The notes beneath the pieces were generated by a model. The model had not been told where the DNA came from. It searched no databases and saw only the letters and a program-made list of their open reading frames with translations. Of a DNA stretch of 64,000 bases, positions 43,343-55,350 are shown piece by piece. Location: NCBI GenBank assembly GCA_034359265.1, contig CP136893.1, positions 41,799,501-41,863,500 on the forward strand. Reading direction: 5' to 3'. A program made the translations under genes and the position numbers. Position 1 is the first letter of the stretch, and each line of letters opens with the position of its first letter. Source of the DNA: Canna indica (Eukaryota > Streptophyta > Magnoliopsida > Zingiberales > Cannaceae).

Positions 43343-44289
43343 TGTTAGGAAATTTGGGGTAATTTCCTGCAGGATCTACAAAACCCGAACCCGGCGAGAA
43401 AAACAGAAAACCAAATCCGATAATAATAATGCAGCAAAACAAAAGACAAGGGGGTTAACGTAGTTCGGACTCGACGGTGTGCCGATCCTACGTCCACAGG
43501 GAGAAGAGGTGACTACTTTTATTAAATCCAGAAAAGAACTTTTATAATAAGAGTACAATAATCTAAATCCCCTTCAGCATACAGCAAACTGTCTTAAATT
43601 AATTGAACCTGAAACTGGTATGGAGTAGAGGCACTATCTCTGCAAGATCTGCCTTAAAACTAAACTCCTGCTGCTTTATGTCAGAAACTAAGAAGGGGCA
43701 CTCCTTAGGAAAAAGGGTTGTGGCGGCACTCTTAATTTCTGGATCTCTAAAACTCTCACATGGGGGGATTTTCTCTTGGTGTGGGATTATCTTAGAACTG
43801 TATATTAGGCCCCTATTTATAATAGAGGGGGAGAGCCGATTCATGCCTACTTTAGTGGAGAAAAAATCTCCAAGGAATTTGCTGCTCCGTCTGATTTAAT
43901 CGGATAGCTGAAATGCTTCTTTTGACCAAAGAAACTTTCAAAATGCTTGGTGGCTTCATGTTATGCCTCCAACTTTTTCTCCCGTTGACTAGTCAAAAGT
44001 AATATTTGATTTCCACATCATCAATTTAAAAACTTCTGAAGTTATCATCAATTTGAAAACTTTTACGTGTGTCGCTGCAACATTGACATGGGTGTCTTGA
44101 GAAGATGGTGGGCTGGGCTCCCAGACCCATGATTATAAAATCATAGTTTATTTTGATCGAGTCCGGTTCAACATGGTTCAATCAAATTGGTAAATTGGTT
44201 CAAGAATATCTTGATCAAATCAACTCCGATTTGGATCTGGTCGAACTCGTTGGATTCGGTTCGGACCCAATTTGAGTCAATCTCTAACA
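43343..44289 (-). repeat. 3' LTR of the gag-protease copia
   Basis: The left copy on the plus strand, the 3' LTR in element orientation. It is near-identical in structure to 45850-46794; reading frames on either strand inside it appear in both copies and are not genes. Confidence 0.93.
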
Positions 44290-44593
44290 ATTCATCCTTT
44301 GATGAAAATTAGGGCCAATGCAATCCTCAAAAGTCGTCCACCTCTCTCACAAGGCCCGTACAGGGCCTACGTCGAATCAGTGTTCAAGTGGGCCGAGTTA
44401 GCTTCCTGCTTGGCCTTAGGAACCCACATAGTCCTCCGAGTCTCCTCCTTCATTGTGTATCTCTGAGAAGGGATTTCCCTGAAAGCAAAATTTATACTTG
44501 ATCCGGTGTCTGATTTTGCTGTGTTTTGGATCTATCCACCTTGTACAAATTATTCGACGTCCTTAGAACCTTTAGTACCGTCGTGGCTCCATC

Positions 44594-44900
44594 CTATACC
44601 TCCAAGACTCCTCCTGCAGAGGATGTCGTATAGCCCCTAGTGTCAAGAACTCCAAGAGACACTAGATTCCTTCCTAGCTTCAGGACACGGCGAACATTTG
44701 CTAGGATCTTTGTCGAGCCATCATGCAATTTTAATTTCATTGTTCCGAATCTGACAACTTTATAAGGAACATTGTTGCCGACACGAACTACTCCACCATT
44801 GGTGCGCCGATAATCCACAAAGGCCGTCCGGTGTGGAGTCATGTGATAGGAACACCCAGAATCCAGGAACCACTCATTAATCTACTGGTGGTTGATCTGT
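44594..44900 (-). pseudogene. Copia protease end and pre-integrase segment
   Basis: The minus-strand frame starts within MTPHRTAFVDYRRTNGGVVR, continues RVGNNVPYKVVRFGTMKLKL and ends RRVLKLGRNLVSLGVLDTRG. In Tork/Tnt1-like copia proteins this follows the protease active site (SGCSYHMTPHR). Just upstream, WFLDSGCSYHMTPH is visible with small changes around 44840-44885. The reading ends where integrase should begin. Confidence 0.82.
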
Positions 44901-44909
44901 TCGTCTGCT

Positions 44910-45822
44910 GACCTGGATTGCATGTTGCATAATCATACATATCACAAGAAGATGAAGAGGAATTTTAACCTGAGGTGTGCTGTCGCCGACGAGATCGTTG
45001 TTGCCCACGGCGTGTCTTAGCAGTGTGTATGCCATCTGTCACGACCAGTACCTCAACTTTCTCAAAATCTGCGTAAGAGGCCTCCACATGTGCGTCTTGA
45101 CCCTTATTTTGCTGCTGTAATTTTTTCTTAAGACTGCGACATTCTAACTTGATGTGACCTCGTTTATTATAATAATAACAAGTGACATTTGATTTGTTAC
45201 ATCCTCCTGCTTCATTTGACTAGAGAGCTTCTCCTTTCCCTCCACCAGAGGAATTTGCTGTAAGATGTGTGTCCATAAGCTCCTTAGACACAAGAGCAGT
45301 GATCACCTGTTCTGGAGTAATAGTAGTCTTTCCAAAAAGCATAGTTTCACGAAAATTTTTAAAAGAAGTAGGAAGTGAACATAAAAGGAATAAAGCCTTA
45401 TCTTCCTCTTCAATTTTGACACTCATATTCTCCAGGTCCATGATGATTGTCCGTAAAGTATTGATATGCTCTTTGATCGATGTACCTTCTGCCATACGTA
45501 GGAAATGGAGCTTCTGCTTCAAAGCCATCTTACCGATGAGAGTTTTATCCTGATACAAGGATGCAAGTTTGTCCCAAATACCTTTAGCTATCTTTTGGGA
45601 TGCAATTTCTCAAAGTGCTTTATTTGACAGGTTTAGGTATAAAATTGCAATTGCCTTTTGCTCTTTATATTCTTTCTCCTCCTCGGTCCCCTGCATCTTA
45701 TCCTTACCAAGAATAGAATTATGTATTTTCTCCATAGTTAAGATCGCTTTCATCTTCATTGGCCAAAGTGCATAGTTGACATTGCGATCTAACTTCTCAA
45801 TATCAAATTTGGTACTCGCCAT
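44910..45822 (-). pseudogene. Gag of the gag-protease copia
   Basis: The minus-strand frame starts MASTKFDIEKLDRNVNYALW at 45822. It continues through a stop near 45611 and the frame at 45558-45220 (LIGKMALKQKLHFLRMAEGT, INTLRTIIMDLENMSVKIEE, LLCSLPTSFKNFRETMLFGK), the UBN2-type gag core. After a stop at 45220 a zinc-knuckle-like stretch (NVTCYYNKRGHIKLECRSLK, first Cys of the knuckle replaced by Thr) is read at about 45180-45130. Two in-frame stops only, so the gene decayed late. Confidence 0.85.
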
Positions 45823-45835
45823 GGTTGGGAAGTAG

Positions 45836-45849
45836 GCTCTGATACCAAC
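45836..45849 (-). promoter_or_regulatory. Primer-binding site, initiator Met-tRNA (minus strand)
   Basis: TTGGTATCAGAGCC on the minus strand, directly inside the LTR beginning at 45850. Confidence 0.9.
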
Positions 45850-46794
45850 TGTTAGAAAATTTGGGGTAATTTCCTGCAGGATCTACAAAATCCGAACCCG
45901 ACGAGAAAAATAAAAAACCAAATCCGATAATAATAATGCAGAAAAATAAAAGACAATGGGGTTAATGTGGTTCGGACTCGGCGGGGTGCCGATCCTACGT
46001 CCACAGGGAGAAGAGGAGACTGTTTTATTAAATTCAGAAAAGAACTTTTACAATAAGAGTGCAATAATCTAAATCCCCTTCAGAATACAACAAATTGTCT
46101 TAAATTAATTGAACCTGAAATTGGTATGGAGTAGAGCCACTGTCTCTACAAGATCTGCCTTGAAACTAAACTCCTGTTGTTGTATGTCAGAAACTGAGAA
46201 GAGGCACTCCTTAGGAAAAAGGGTTGTAGCGGCACTCTTAATTTTTGGATCTTTGAAACTCTCACATGAGGGGATTTTCTTTTGGTGTGAGATTATCTTA
46301 GAACTGCATATTAGGCCCCTATTTATAATAGAGGGCGAGAGCTGATTCATGTCTGCTTTAGTGGAGAAAAAATCTCCAAGAAATTTGCTGCTCTGTCTGA
46401 TTTAATCGGATGGCTGAAATGCTTCTTTTGACCAAAAAAACTTTCAAAATGTTTGGTGGCTTCACGTGATGTCTCCACCTTTTTCTCCCTTTGACTAGTC
46501 AAAAGCAATATTTGATTTTCACATCATCAATTTGAAAACTTCTGAAGTTATCATCAATTTGAAAACTTTTACGTGTGCCACTGCAACATTGACATGGGTA
46601 TCTTGAGAAGATGGTGGGCTGGGCTCCCAAGCCCATATTATAAAATCATAGTTTATTTTGATCGAGTCTGGTTCAACATGGTTCTATCAAATTGGCAAAT
46701 TGGTTCAAGCGTATCTTAATCAAATCAACTCCGATTTGGATCTGGTCGAACTCGTTGGATTCGGTTCGGACCTAATTTGAGTCAATCTCTAACA
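45850..46794 (-). repeat. 5' LTR of the gag-protease copia
   Basis: 945 bases. The element's upstream LTR in its own orientation, adjacent to the primer-binding site. Ends at 46794 before the ATTGC target duplication. Confidence 0.93.
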
Positions 46795-46799
46795 ATTGC

Positions 46800-47924
46800 T
46801 AATGAAGACTTTGTCCCCTTAACAGTTTACATGCTAGGAGAGAAGACTAATAAAGTTCCATCATGAGCTAACCAAAGGTCCTCCATCCAATGCCTCAGGT
46901 AGCATAGTGTGTGGTGGAAGCAATGATTTAATTTAGGGATAATAGATTAAAAAATCACAAGGTTTGCAAAAATTTTATGTTCTACCCGTGTTTTTAAATT
47001 TCGCCTGTAAATGTACAATTTTTACTTCCGTTTATGTCATCTATCACGTGTCGTCTCAACTTAACTGACGTGGAGGTAAACAACGTTTGGTAGCTTAACG
47101 GCATCATACATGGCTGGCAGGCCCACCTTTTTTTCCTCTCTCTCTTCTCTCCTTCCTTCAACTACTGCCACGTTTTTTTTATTTCTCCTCCTTCTCCTCC
47201 TCCTCCTCCTCCTCTTCTTCTTCTTCTTCTTCTTCTTCTCCCCATATGGCTGAGCACCATCCTCATACTACAGTAGTTTCAGGAGAGGAGTCAGCCCAGG
47301 TTACTTGAACATCTCCGCCCCGACATCATGTCACCACACATGATGTGCAGCGCGGATGACGAGTTCCCCGTCGTGGCCTACTTCAGCATGAAGTGCTTCA
47401 TCGTGCCGGCGGCGACCATGGTTGTGGAGGATGGTGCTTGGCCATATGGGGAGGAGGTAGAGGAGAAGGAGGAGGAGGAGAAGGAGAAGGAAGAGGAGGA
47501 GGCGGTGGAGAAGAAGAAGAAATTAAAAAAAGATGATAGCAGTTGAGGATGAGAAGGATGGTGCAAGAAGAAGAAGAAGATACGTACATGTACATCGGAT
47601 TTTAACTAGCCCTGTATTCAATCTTGAACATGCTGAGTTTTTTTATAAGCACATGATATATTTTTTTAAATGATTAATTATAATTAAACCTTCGTACTAC
47701 AATCATGTGTAATTATTGACAGCACACGATATTCATTGTGTTCCGCGTGAAATAATCATATATAGGCCTGGTCCTTATATAGCTTCATTTAATTATTTAT
47801 TAATGTTATCTTAATTAGATGGGCAACTATGCTATTCTAAGACGATTATGATATATTTATTGTTTCTGTTATCTTGATTAGAAAATTTCTTTGTGATTTT
47901 CTACTTTATTCCCCTCACTTGCAG
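46800..47924. other. Host sequence upstream of AHL exon, with TTC/CTC microsatellite
   Basis: It contains a (CTC)n/(TTC)n microsatellite at about 47184-47240 and GAG/GAA-rich sequence at 47455-47580. One frame (47328-47546) codes for a short peptide with a Glu/Lys-rich tail from the repeats; I do not regard it as a gene. No transposon ends seen. The stretch before 47925 has a pyrimidine-rich tract ending CACTTGCAG, a normal intron 3' end. Confidence 0.55.
47184..47240. repeat. TTC/CTC microsatellite
   Basis: Interrupted (CTC)n followed by (TTC)n, within host intergenic or intronic sequence. Confidence 0.9.
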
Positions 47925-47974
47925 GATCAGCAGGAATTGGATTTACTCATGTAATTACAGTGAAAGCAGTAGAG
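47925..47974 (+). pseudogene. AHL (AT-hook/PPC domain) gene, exon encoding start of the PPC domain
   Basis: Between the acceptor CTTGCAG and the donor GTATCT, a 50-base exon in phase encodes (G)SAGIGFTHVITVKAVE. This is the beginning of the PPC/DUF296 domain of plant AT-hook nuclear-localised (AHL) proteins, which bind AT-rich DNA at scaffold regions and form trimers through this domain. The usual form is SAGxGFTPHVITVKAGEDVSSK, so the Pro codon is deleted and Gly has become Val. The split between KAGE and DVSS is a known intron site in one AHL class, and the next exon lies 9.4 kb away at 57340. The AT-hook exon upstream was not found. Confidence 0.75.
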
Positions 47975-48288
47975 GTATCTATTTAATTTTTACATGATAA
48001 ATTTGTTTCATGTAGGAAAATAAATGCCACAATGAATGCCTTTTGAACTTGATCTAGAGTTCTGTTTCTGTTTTGGCTAAAATTTAATTATTCTTTGATA
48101 TGTAGGCAGCACCTTTGGTTATACTTTTTCGTTCTTCCGATTACATGTGATTCCGTTGCCAATGGAATGATCATGAGGAGAGAGAGTAACAAAGAAAAAA
48201 AAATTATTCTCATTCTGCAATGTACAGGACAAGCCCCAGTTTATATATAGTCATCAGTAAAGTAAATAATATACTACTTCCTAATACA

Positions 48289-48955
48289 CCCCCTCAAACT
48301 CATTGTCGATGTATCAGCGACGGTGAGTTTGTCCCTGAAAGAAAGAACCATCTTGCCCGATACAACCTTAGTCAAGAGATCTGCAATTTGAGCTTGAGCT
48401 GAAACATGTTGTACATATACTTGTTTATGTGCAACTTTCTCCCTCACAAAGTATAGGTTCAATTCAAAATGATTGGTTCGATTGCGGAGAAGTGGATTTG
48501 CACTCAATAATACTGCTGAGAGATTATCACACAGAATAATAAGGACAGAAACAGACACTTTGAGTTTAGAAAGGAGACATTGCATCCACAAAATATCAGC
48601 TAGAGTAGCTGCCATACTGCGAAATTCTGCTTATGTGCTTGATCTTGAAACAACATGTTTCTTAGAGGACCAAGTTACCAAATTAGACCCCAAAAATATA
48701 CAAAATCCACTTGTAGATCTCCTATCATCTAAGTCGGTCCCCCAATCCGAGTCACATTAAACAGTAATGGATAGATGAGGAGATTGCTTAAATACTAGGC
48801 CATGATCCAAAGTTTCATTCAAGTACGTACCTAAGGATGCGTTTGACAACCTTCCAATGCGGCTCACAAGGATCATGCATATATTGACACACCTTATTAA
48901 CACTGAAGGCAATCTCAAGTCTAGTGATGGTGGCATACTATAGTGCATCAACAAC
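48289..48955 (-). pseudogene. Copia RNase H
   Basis: The minus-strand landmarks are STEAEFRSMA-like sequence near 48620, AATLADILWMQCLLSKLKVS, LIILCDNLSAVLLSANPLLR, NHFELNLYFVREKVAHKQVY and ADLLTKVVSGK. The CDN contains a catalytic Asp. The upstream part at 48757-48954 is in another frame, so the gene is broken. By the AxILWMQxLL and HVKYxL-like pattern it belongs to the Retrofit/Ale type, an inference. Confidence 0.85.
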
Positions 48956-49910
48956 AGACCTATAAAGAGGGGTTGGAGACAGGATTACCTTCAAATGCAG
49001 ATAATTTGAGACCAGCAGTCATAGGAGTAGTCATTGGCCTAGCTTGAGACATCTTTGCTTTCTCCAACACTTGCTTAATGTATGTAGACTGAGTCAGCAG
49101 CATGTCTCCAGATGCAGTTTGTTGTACTTCAATACCTAGGAAATAGTTAAGGGGACCCAAATCTTTCAAGGCAAATCTGGAATGAAGTTGAGATACCAAA
49201 TCAGATATAGTAGACTTAGAATTGCTTGTAATAAGTATGTCATCAACGTAAATAATAACATAGATTGTCTCTTGATGAGTGAATTTAAAGAACGGATTTG
49301 TCACTTTTAGCTTGATGAAAACCCAATGTTGAAAAAGTGACACCTAACTTGTCAAACCATGCCCTAGGGGTTTGTTTCAAACCATAGAGAACCTTATGAA
49401 GATTACAAATAAGTTTTTCATCTCCTTGAACAAATCCAGGAGGCTGAATCATATATACTTCTTCTTGAATATCATCATTCAAAAAAGCATTATTGAAATC
49501 TATTTGGTGAATAGGTCATCCTCTTGCTAGAGCAACATACAAAACAACACAAATAGTATAGAGCTTGACAATAGGACTAAACACCTCAATGAAGTCAAAA
49601 CGTGGTTGTCGATCAAATCCCTTTACCACCAATTTGGCTTTATGCCTCAAAGCATTACCATGCTGATGTGTTTTCTCCTTGAATAACCATTTACAACCAA
49701 TTGCTTTTCTTCCATAAGGTAACTCAACAAGAGACCAAGTGTGATTTTTCATTAGTGCATCATACTCATCAATCATAGCACCTTTCCATTCTTGTTGTGC
49801 AAGAGCTTCATCAATAGTACGTGGCTCTTTCACAACTTGAAAAGCTTTGGATTTAAAAATTCCTAATTTGCCCCTTGTCTGCATTGGACGAGCATTCTGC
49901 ACTCGCCTGG
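48955..49910 (-). pseudogene. Copia reverse transcriptase
   Basis: The minus strand carries the entry block KWLFKEKTHQHGNALRHKAK with LVVKGFDRQPRFDFIEVFSP. The first catalytic block HQIDFNNAFLNDDIQEEVYM then reads with Asn in place of Val and Lys (usual DVxNAFLxGxL). YGLKQTPRAWFDKL follows, and the catalytic loop IYVDDILITS with both Asp residues present near 49240. One frameshift occurs near 49310 and one stop at 49519. The RT itself is among the best kept genes in the window. Confidence 0.9.
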
Positions 49911-49923
49911 TATTATCATAGTC

Positions 49924-50566
49924 CTACACATTAGACAAATCTCCTCTAGAATGCACAGAATTGTTAGCAAGAATAGGTGAACCATTCGAATGCACTACAT
50001 CAAGTTCAGACTGAGAATTCTCGTATTGGACAATAGGAGTAGCAAAGGTAGGAAGCTGGGAAGTAATAGACCGACAGACTAGAAGGATTTTAGGCACATG
50101 ATTAGGAACTGCAATTGAGTTATTAGAACTTAGATTTGGTGAGGATAAGAAGTTGAGATTATGTCTGAATGGAAATAAGGTTTCGTCAAAGGTTACATGT
50201 CTTGAAATATATATTTTGCCGCTAGGAGCCAAGCACTTGTAACCTTTATATCTATCACTATATCCAACAAAAACACATAACTCTGATCTATAATCAATTT
50301 TATGCTGATTATAAGGTCTGAGATATAGAAAGCAAGCACAGCCAAAGGATTTTAAGAAAGAATATTCAGGTTGTTTGTTGGTGAGTACCTCTAAAGGAGT
50401 CTTGTTGCTTAATAAAGGTGTTGGAAGTTTGTTAATGATGTACACAACTGAGATGAAGGCAAGACTCCAAAAAGAAAGACATAAAGATGAGGCTGCCAAT
50501 AATGACAGACCTACTTCTGTGATGTGACGGTGTTTCCTTTCAGCAGAGCCATTTTGCTCATGAGTA
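49924..50566 (-). pseudogene. Copia integrase, C-terminal part right of the insertion
   Basis: It begins THEQNGSAERKHRHI (third catalytic Glu in SAERKHR) at about 50566, followed by LSFWSLAFISVVYIINKLPT, SFLKSFGCACFLYLRPYNQH, the CVFVGYSDRYKGYKCLAPSG motif and YISRHVTFDETLFPF. It is the continuation of 54305-54806 across the CACTA-like insertion. Confidence 0.88.
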
Positions 50567-50570
50567 TGAC

Positions 50571-53500
50571 CACTACCAGAAAAATGATCTTTTGCGATGG
50601 CTTCTGCGATAGCAAAATCGTCGCAGAATACTTTCTACGACGGCAACAGACTGTCATAAAATTATGTCGCAAATGACTTCATAGCAAAAGATCTGCGACC
50701 GTGATGTTTGCCGTCGTAAATGCGACGGCTTTGCGACCGCTATAGTCGTAGCAGATAACTTTTACTGCGACCGCAGTAGCAGTTGCAGATAACCTTAAAT
50801 GCGATTGTAATTGCCGTCATAGAAAATCTTAATTGCGACCGCAATGCCATCGCAGAAACTCTTAACTACGACCGCATTTGCCATAACAATGTCGTAGCAT
50901 ATGGTATTTTTAAAAAAAAACATAAGATATTCTATTTATAGCTATATTTAAAAAATTAAAATTAAAATTCTATTCAATATGTCACCAACTACAAACAATT
51001 AAGAAATACAGTCATTTAAATTTATTTAGGAAGATATATACCATAAAAAGGTTCACATGAATAGTTTTATAAAACGTGACATCAATTTTCCTTGAATGTG
51101 CTATCTGAATTTAGTATATAAGCAACATTTATTACTCAAACTTGATATAACAAAATAACTTCCAACATTTATCAAGATTCAATAGTGTATTTCCTGAAAG
51201 AATAACTTACATAAAAGGAAAGGATATTAACGTAAAGAAATTTACTCAATTAATTCTTCAACGGACAATCATGTAACTATTCATAAATATATCTAAAGCC
51301 CTTAGTTGCTAACATGTAGTTATAGAAGAAGAATAAACAACTAATGAGGAAAAGATTATCTACTGGAAGGTTTTCATCGAAGACCTGATAAGAAAGAAAT
51401 TAAATGAACAACAATTAGCAAACAAATAATTGTTAAAATATCAAATATTTAATTGAACTAGTAAATAGAACACAGAAATCCAAAAGTCTTGCTGACATAA
51501 AAATTAAAGATTTCTTATGATATGTTTCCTATAAAAATTTAAAAAATTAAAGATTTCCTATGCTCATATAGTTGTTAAGAACATATGTTGTTTTGATGTC
51601 TTCTACAAATAATCAAAAAATGAAATAGCATTACTTTTTGCATATACATATTAGTCCTAAATCATAAATATAATTTCAGTTAGTAGAACAATGGAAATTC
51701 TGTACTGGGTAACAAGAATGTTTAGGTGGCAATTTATTTTCAGAGTTAGTCATTGGTAAATAAACCAACTGAAACTAGATTGGAAAAGAAAGAACCACAA
51801 GCTATAACATTATATCTTACATTATTAATTCTAGAGACCAAGTTTATTACTAAAACAAAGGAAATAAACTCAAAATAGTTGCATCACCTGTGAATAACAT
51901 TTCGGTCGTGAAGGTAGTTTTGAATCCTCCTGAAAAAAGATGCAAACCACATTAATAGTTTGAGAATGCATATATAGACTACAAAATGAAAAAAAAGAAA
52001 GATATATTGTTGATCTTAGCTAAGGTTATATCAATACAGAAATCCAATGAAATCACAAAAAATATAAAAGCATTAAGACATCCTAAGGTCTCCGAATTCA
52101 CCTCTAAGGCTCTAACATGAAGAAACATAGAGAACTTTTAGCTCGTGAATTTGACATCAAGATATCAGTTTGCATAACTTAACTGATACTTAAGGATAAT
52201 CTACTAGTTATTTGAGTACCTAATAAGAAAAATGATGAAAACAAGTAATCACAGTGAAGTTATGCTTGGATATATATGATTAGTTCACTTGATTCGATCA
52301 AAATAAACAGAGAACTAAAGAGGAAAATAAGAAAACAAGTTTGAGACATTCAAATCTTCCAATTTGCAAATCAGGTGAGATAATGTAGGAAGCAAATATT
52401 GCAAACGATAACTACGGAAAAAAAACACAACACAAGAGAAGTTGCATATAGAACAAAGTAGATGACAATACCCATCTAAGAGCTAATTGTGCTGATTCTT
52501 TGATTATATCACCAAGTTGTACCGTAACATGCAAATCACCCTTGCCAATCATTGCTGTCGCTTCAACAAATTGAACTTCCCCACAAAAGGATGTCCAGAC
52601 AAGACCAACAAATACTCCTGGAGTAGCTACTCAAACAGCAGTTTCATTGTCATCAAATTTGGGAGGCTGCAATTTCCATGGTGGACATATATATCTTAGT
52701 GAACTTTTTTCTTACATGTTAAAATTGATTAGAAAACATATGATCAGAAAACATAGCAACGAGGAATAATAATAACAATCAACAAAGCTAAATATGATCA
52801 AAAAACATAGCAACGAGGAATAGTTGCATGAACAAGAAAACCACTGAGTAGAATCTACTAAGGTATCTAAAGCTGTAGGAAAAAATGAAAAGTTTAGCAG
52901 ACAACACACCTGCCCTGCTTCTAATCATAGTTTAGCAGACAACAAGGCATGATTACTCCATTTATTTAATTGCAGAAGGACAAAGGGATCAACAAAAGGA
53001 CCACATGCTTTACACTCCCTTTGTAAAGTTTGTTCATCTTCGAGCAAGAATCAGCTATAAGATTTGGTGCAAGCAGAGAAGATGAAGAGCTTTAACTCCA
53101 GTGAATGAAGGGCACATGGAGTCATGTGGAGCTCAGAAAGCCAGTGAGCTGATTTCAGCCTCATGTGGAGGAACAAAGTGATTCCTATTCACCCTCCTAC
53201 TCTGTAATGAACAAATGAGAGGCATGTGACTACATGTCTTGGGAATTATTTTCTTCCCTCCAATCCATATTCTTCCTGCCTTGCAGAAATTGGGAGTTAG
53301 AGCACTAGAAGTTAAGTACTAAGGAAAATACAATAGTTATGTTTTTGCTCCATAATGTTTTGTTTTGAATATCATTGGATTTGAATGGAGTCCAACACAT
53401 GAGATTAGTACTCTTTTTTTTGCTGCATGCTTATCTTCTAGTCCTCACTTTTGGAAACAATATTAATTTGCTAATTATTAATGAACTGAAACATGAGCAG

Positions 53501-54304
53501 ATGAGTTATCTTTGAATTCTTTTTTCAGCAAACACCTAAGTTGGGATGAATCTAATCATTGGCTTGTTTGGTTAAGAACTACAAGGATCACATGGCGTAG
53601 AGTTAAAGTGGAAACATAATCCCATTCTGATACAATAGGATGGTCAAATACTAAAGGGATTAGGAGACTGGCATGCGAAATCTTTGACTGGGTTGGCACA
53701 AGCCTTGTCTTCTTCTGTAACAACGACGACCCTCCCACCTGCCGTGGATTCACGGTAGGTGGAAGAGAGGGCCGAGCTGCTCTCCTTATTTGCAGTCATC
53801 GGCCGAAACCCTAGCCACCGACGACTAGGGTTTCAACCGAAGAGAGACAAAGAGAGACATACCAACGAGGGGGCGATGGGCAGTGGCAGAGATCAGAGAG
53901 AGCGGGGGGAAGAAAAAATCGCGCGTCGAGGGAGGGAGAGATCGTCATCGAGTGACAGGGGAAGAAAAAATTGTGCGCGGGTGGTAGAGATCAAAGAGAG
54001 CGGGGGGAAGAAAAGATCGTGCGTGGAGGGAGGGAGAGATTGTCATCGAGTGAGAGGAGAAGAAAAGATCATGCGCGGGTTAAATGGTAAAAGTATTGAT
54101 TTAGTGACGGTTTTGCAACGGCAAAGGCCGTCGCAAACGGCGGTCGCCAATCCGTCGCATAGATAATAATTTTGCGACAGCAAATGCAGCGGTTGTAAAA
54201 CCGTTATGAATGTATCTATGCGACCACAGTTTGCAGCGGTCGCAGAACTGTCGCATCTGCGACCGCTGATCGGGCCGTCGCAAATTGCTTGTTTTCTAGT
54301 AGTG
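50571..54304 (-). mobile_element. Non-autonomous CACTA-like element in the copia integrase
   Basis: Ends are CACTACCAGAAAAATGATC at 50571 and the complement of CACTACTAGAAAACAAGC ending 54304. The target duplication TGA lies at 50567-50569 and 54305-54307, with one extra C (50570) before the left TIR. Subterminal repeats GCGACGGC/GCCGTCGC lie within about 300 bases of each end. Removing the element restores the integrase reading frame SCPH-THEQNG across the junction. No transposase is present; the cargo includes a Lon protease exon (52472-52666) on the minus strand and other unassigned DNA. Confidence 0.88.
52472..52666 (-). pseudogene. Captured exon of peroxisomal Lon protease (LON2)
   Basis: On the minus strand a 195-base, phase-0 exon between acceptor TTGCAG and donor GTATTG encodes PPKFDDNETAV, a TGA, VATPGVFVGLVWTS, CGEVQFVEATAMIGKGDLHV and QLGDIIKESAQLALRW. 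This is the substrate-binding and early proteolytic-domain region of plant peroxisomal Lon homologue 2 (usual text: SPGVxVGLVWTxFGGEVQFVEA…GKGxLHLTGQLGDVIKESAQLALTWV). LON2 degrades damaged matrix proteins in peroxisomes. The catalytic Ser-Lys dyad comes later and is missing. One stop and several substitutions (G to C in SFCG, G to V in TVQL) show decay. Intact borders suggest capture from genomic DNA. Confidence 0.78.
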
Positions 54305-54840
54305 TGAGGGCAACTTACTAAATGTCGGATGCCCTTTCAATGAGGTAGTTGGTAAAGTTTGTGGAGTTATACTCACCCCCTCCATCAATTTGCAAAGTTT
54401 TAATTCTACAACCCAATTGCAGTTCAACCATAGCCTTGAATTTAAGAAAGATATTAAAAGCTCGAGACTTAGTTTGAAGTGGATAAATCCAAGTAAATCT
54501 TGAGAATGCATCAATGAAATGAATATAATATCTATGACCCTCCATCAATGAGGAAGGTGACGGACCCCATATGTCAGAATATACAAGTTCCAAGGGATAG
54601 TTATAAGCATACGTAGAGTCGGAAAAGGAAAATTTATGTGCCTTAGCCATACAACAAAATTGGCAAACATAAGAATTTTTATTGACAGATATTGGAATGT
54701 TACACTTCTTGAGTACAATGTTGGCAACATTATTTGAACAATGGCCTAAGCGATGATGCCTTATTCGGCTATTATCAACAGAAGCAACAAAAGTGGAAGA
54801 TTGCAAAGAAGAAACAACATTAACAGAAGATGAAGATGAT
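54305..54840 (-). pseudogene. Copia integrase, N-terminal and core part
   Basis: The minus strand carries the zinc-binding region (HHRLGHCSNNVANIVLKKCN, CQFCCMAKAHKFSF) with His-His-Cys-Cys, the first catalytic Asp in VYSDIWGPSP, YYIHFIDAFSRFTWIYPLQT, and the second Asp in LQIDGGGEY (54306-54806). It ends at the CACTA-like insertion and continues at 50566. Confidence 0.9.
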
Positions 54841-55350
54841 GGATTATCCTAAATTCCTAATGAATAATTCTGGGTTTATGCTGAAGTTGTATGCATGTCC
54901 TCAAAAACATACAATCCATTCTTACTTTTCCCTTGCAGGATAAGCTTCTTGGTACCAATTCAAAGAATGGAATTCAAAGAAAACTCCACTATCCCTAGCA
55001 AATTTGGAGACACTAAGAAGATTTTTTGTTATACCAGGCACATGAAGAAGATTTTTTATTGCTAGAGAATGATCACAAATAAGTGAACAAAAGGAAGAGT
55101 GTCCAATATTTTGAATTGACAGACCTGTACCATCAGCAGTTATCACTTTTTCTGGTCCAGTATAGGCAGCTTTGGTTTGAATATTTCTGGCATCATAGGT
55201 GATGTGATTAGAGGCTCCAGAATCTGGATACCATCCTGGATCAAGGAACACATCGGGAGAAGCAATCATAGCATAAGTAGGTTGTGGTATATTGCTACCA
55301 TATTGGTATTGTTTTGTAGGTTGGGGATAAGCAACCATAGCCATAGGAGC
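54841..55350 (-). pseudogene. Copia protease region
   Basis: The frame carries WYPDSGASNHITYDARNIQT with the Asp-Ser-Gly active site, ITADGTGLSIQNIG and LLHVPGITKNLLSVSKFARD (54922-55344). A frameshift after FFEFHS and a stop near 54840 separate it from the integrase. Matures the polyprotein in active relatives. Confidence 0.88.

Larger units (their letters stand above)
43343..46794 (-). mobile_element. Copia element with gag and protease region only
   Basis: LTRs at 43343-44289 (947 bases) and 45850-46794 (945 bases) both begin TGTTAG and end TCTCTAACA. They differ at roughly one position in ten or fewer. A perfect target duplication ATTGC lies at 43338-43342 and 46795-46799. On the minus strand the primer-binding site TTGGTATCAGAGCC follows the right-hand LTR (45836-45849). 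The 1.56 kb interior holds gag and the protease/pre-integrase region and nothing else: integrase, RT and RNase H are deleted between about 44594 and the left LTR. Confidence 0.92.

Noticed and set aside
47328..47546. 72-codon frame with acidic tail
   Set aside because: The tail is the translated GAG/AAG repeat, the rest has no recognisable domain, and no splice sites were seen.
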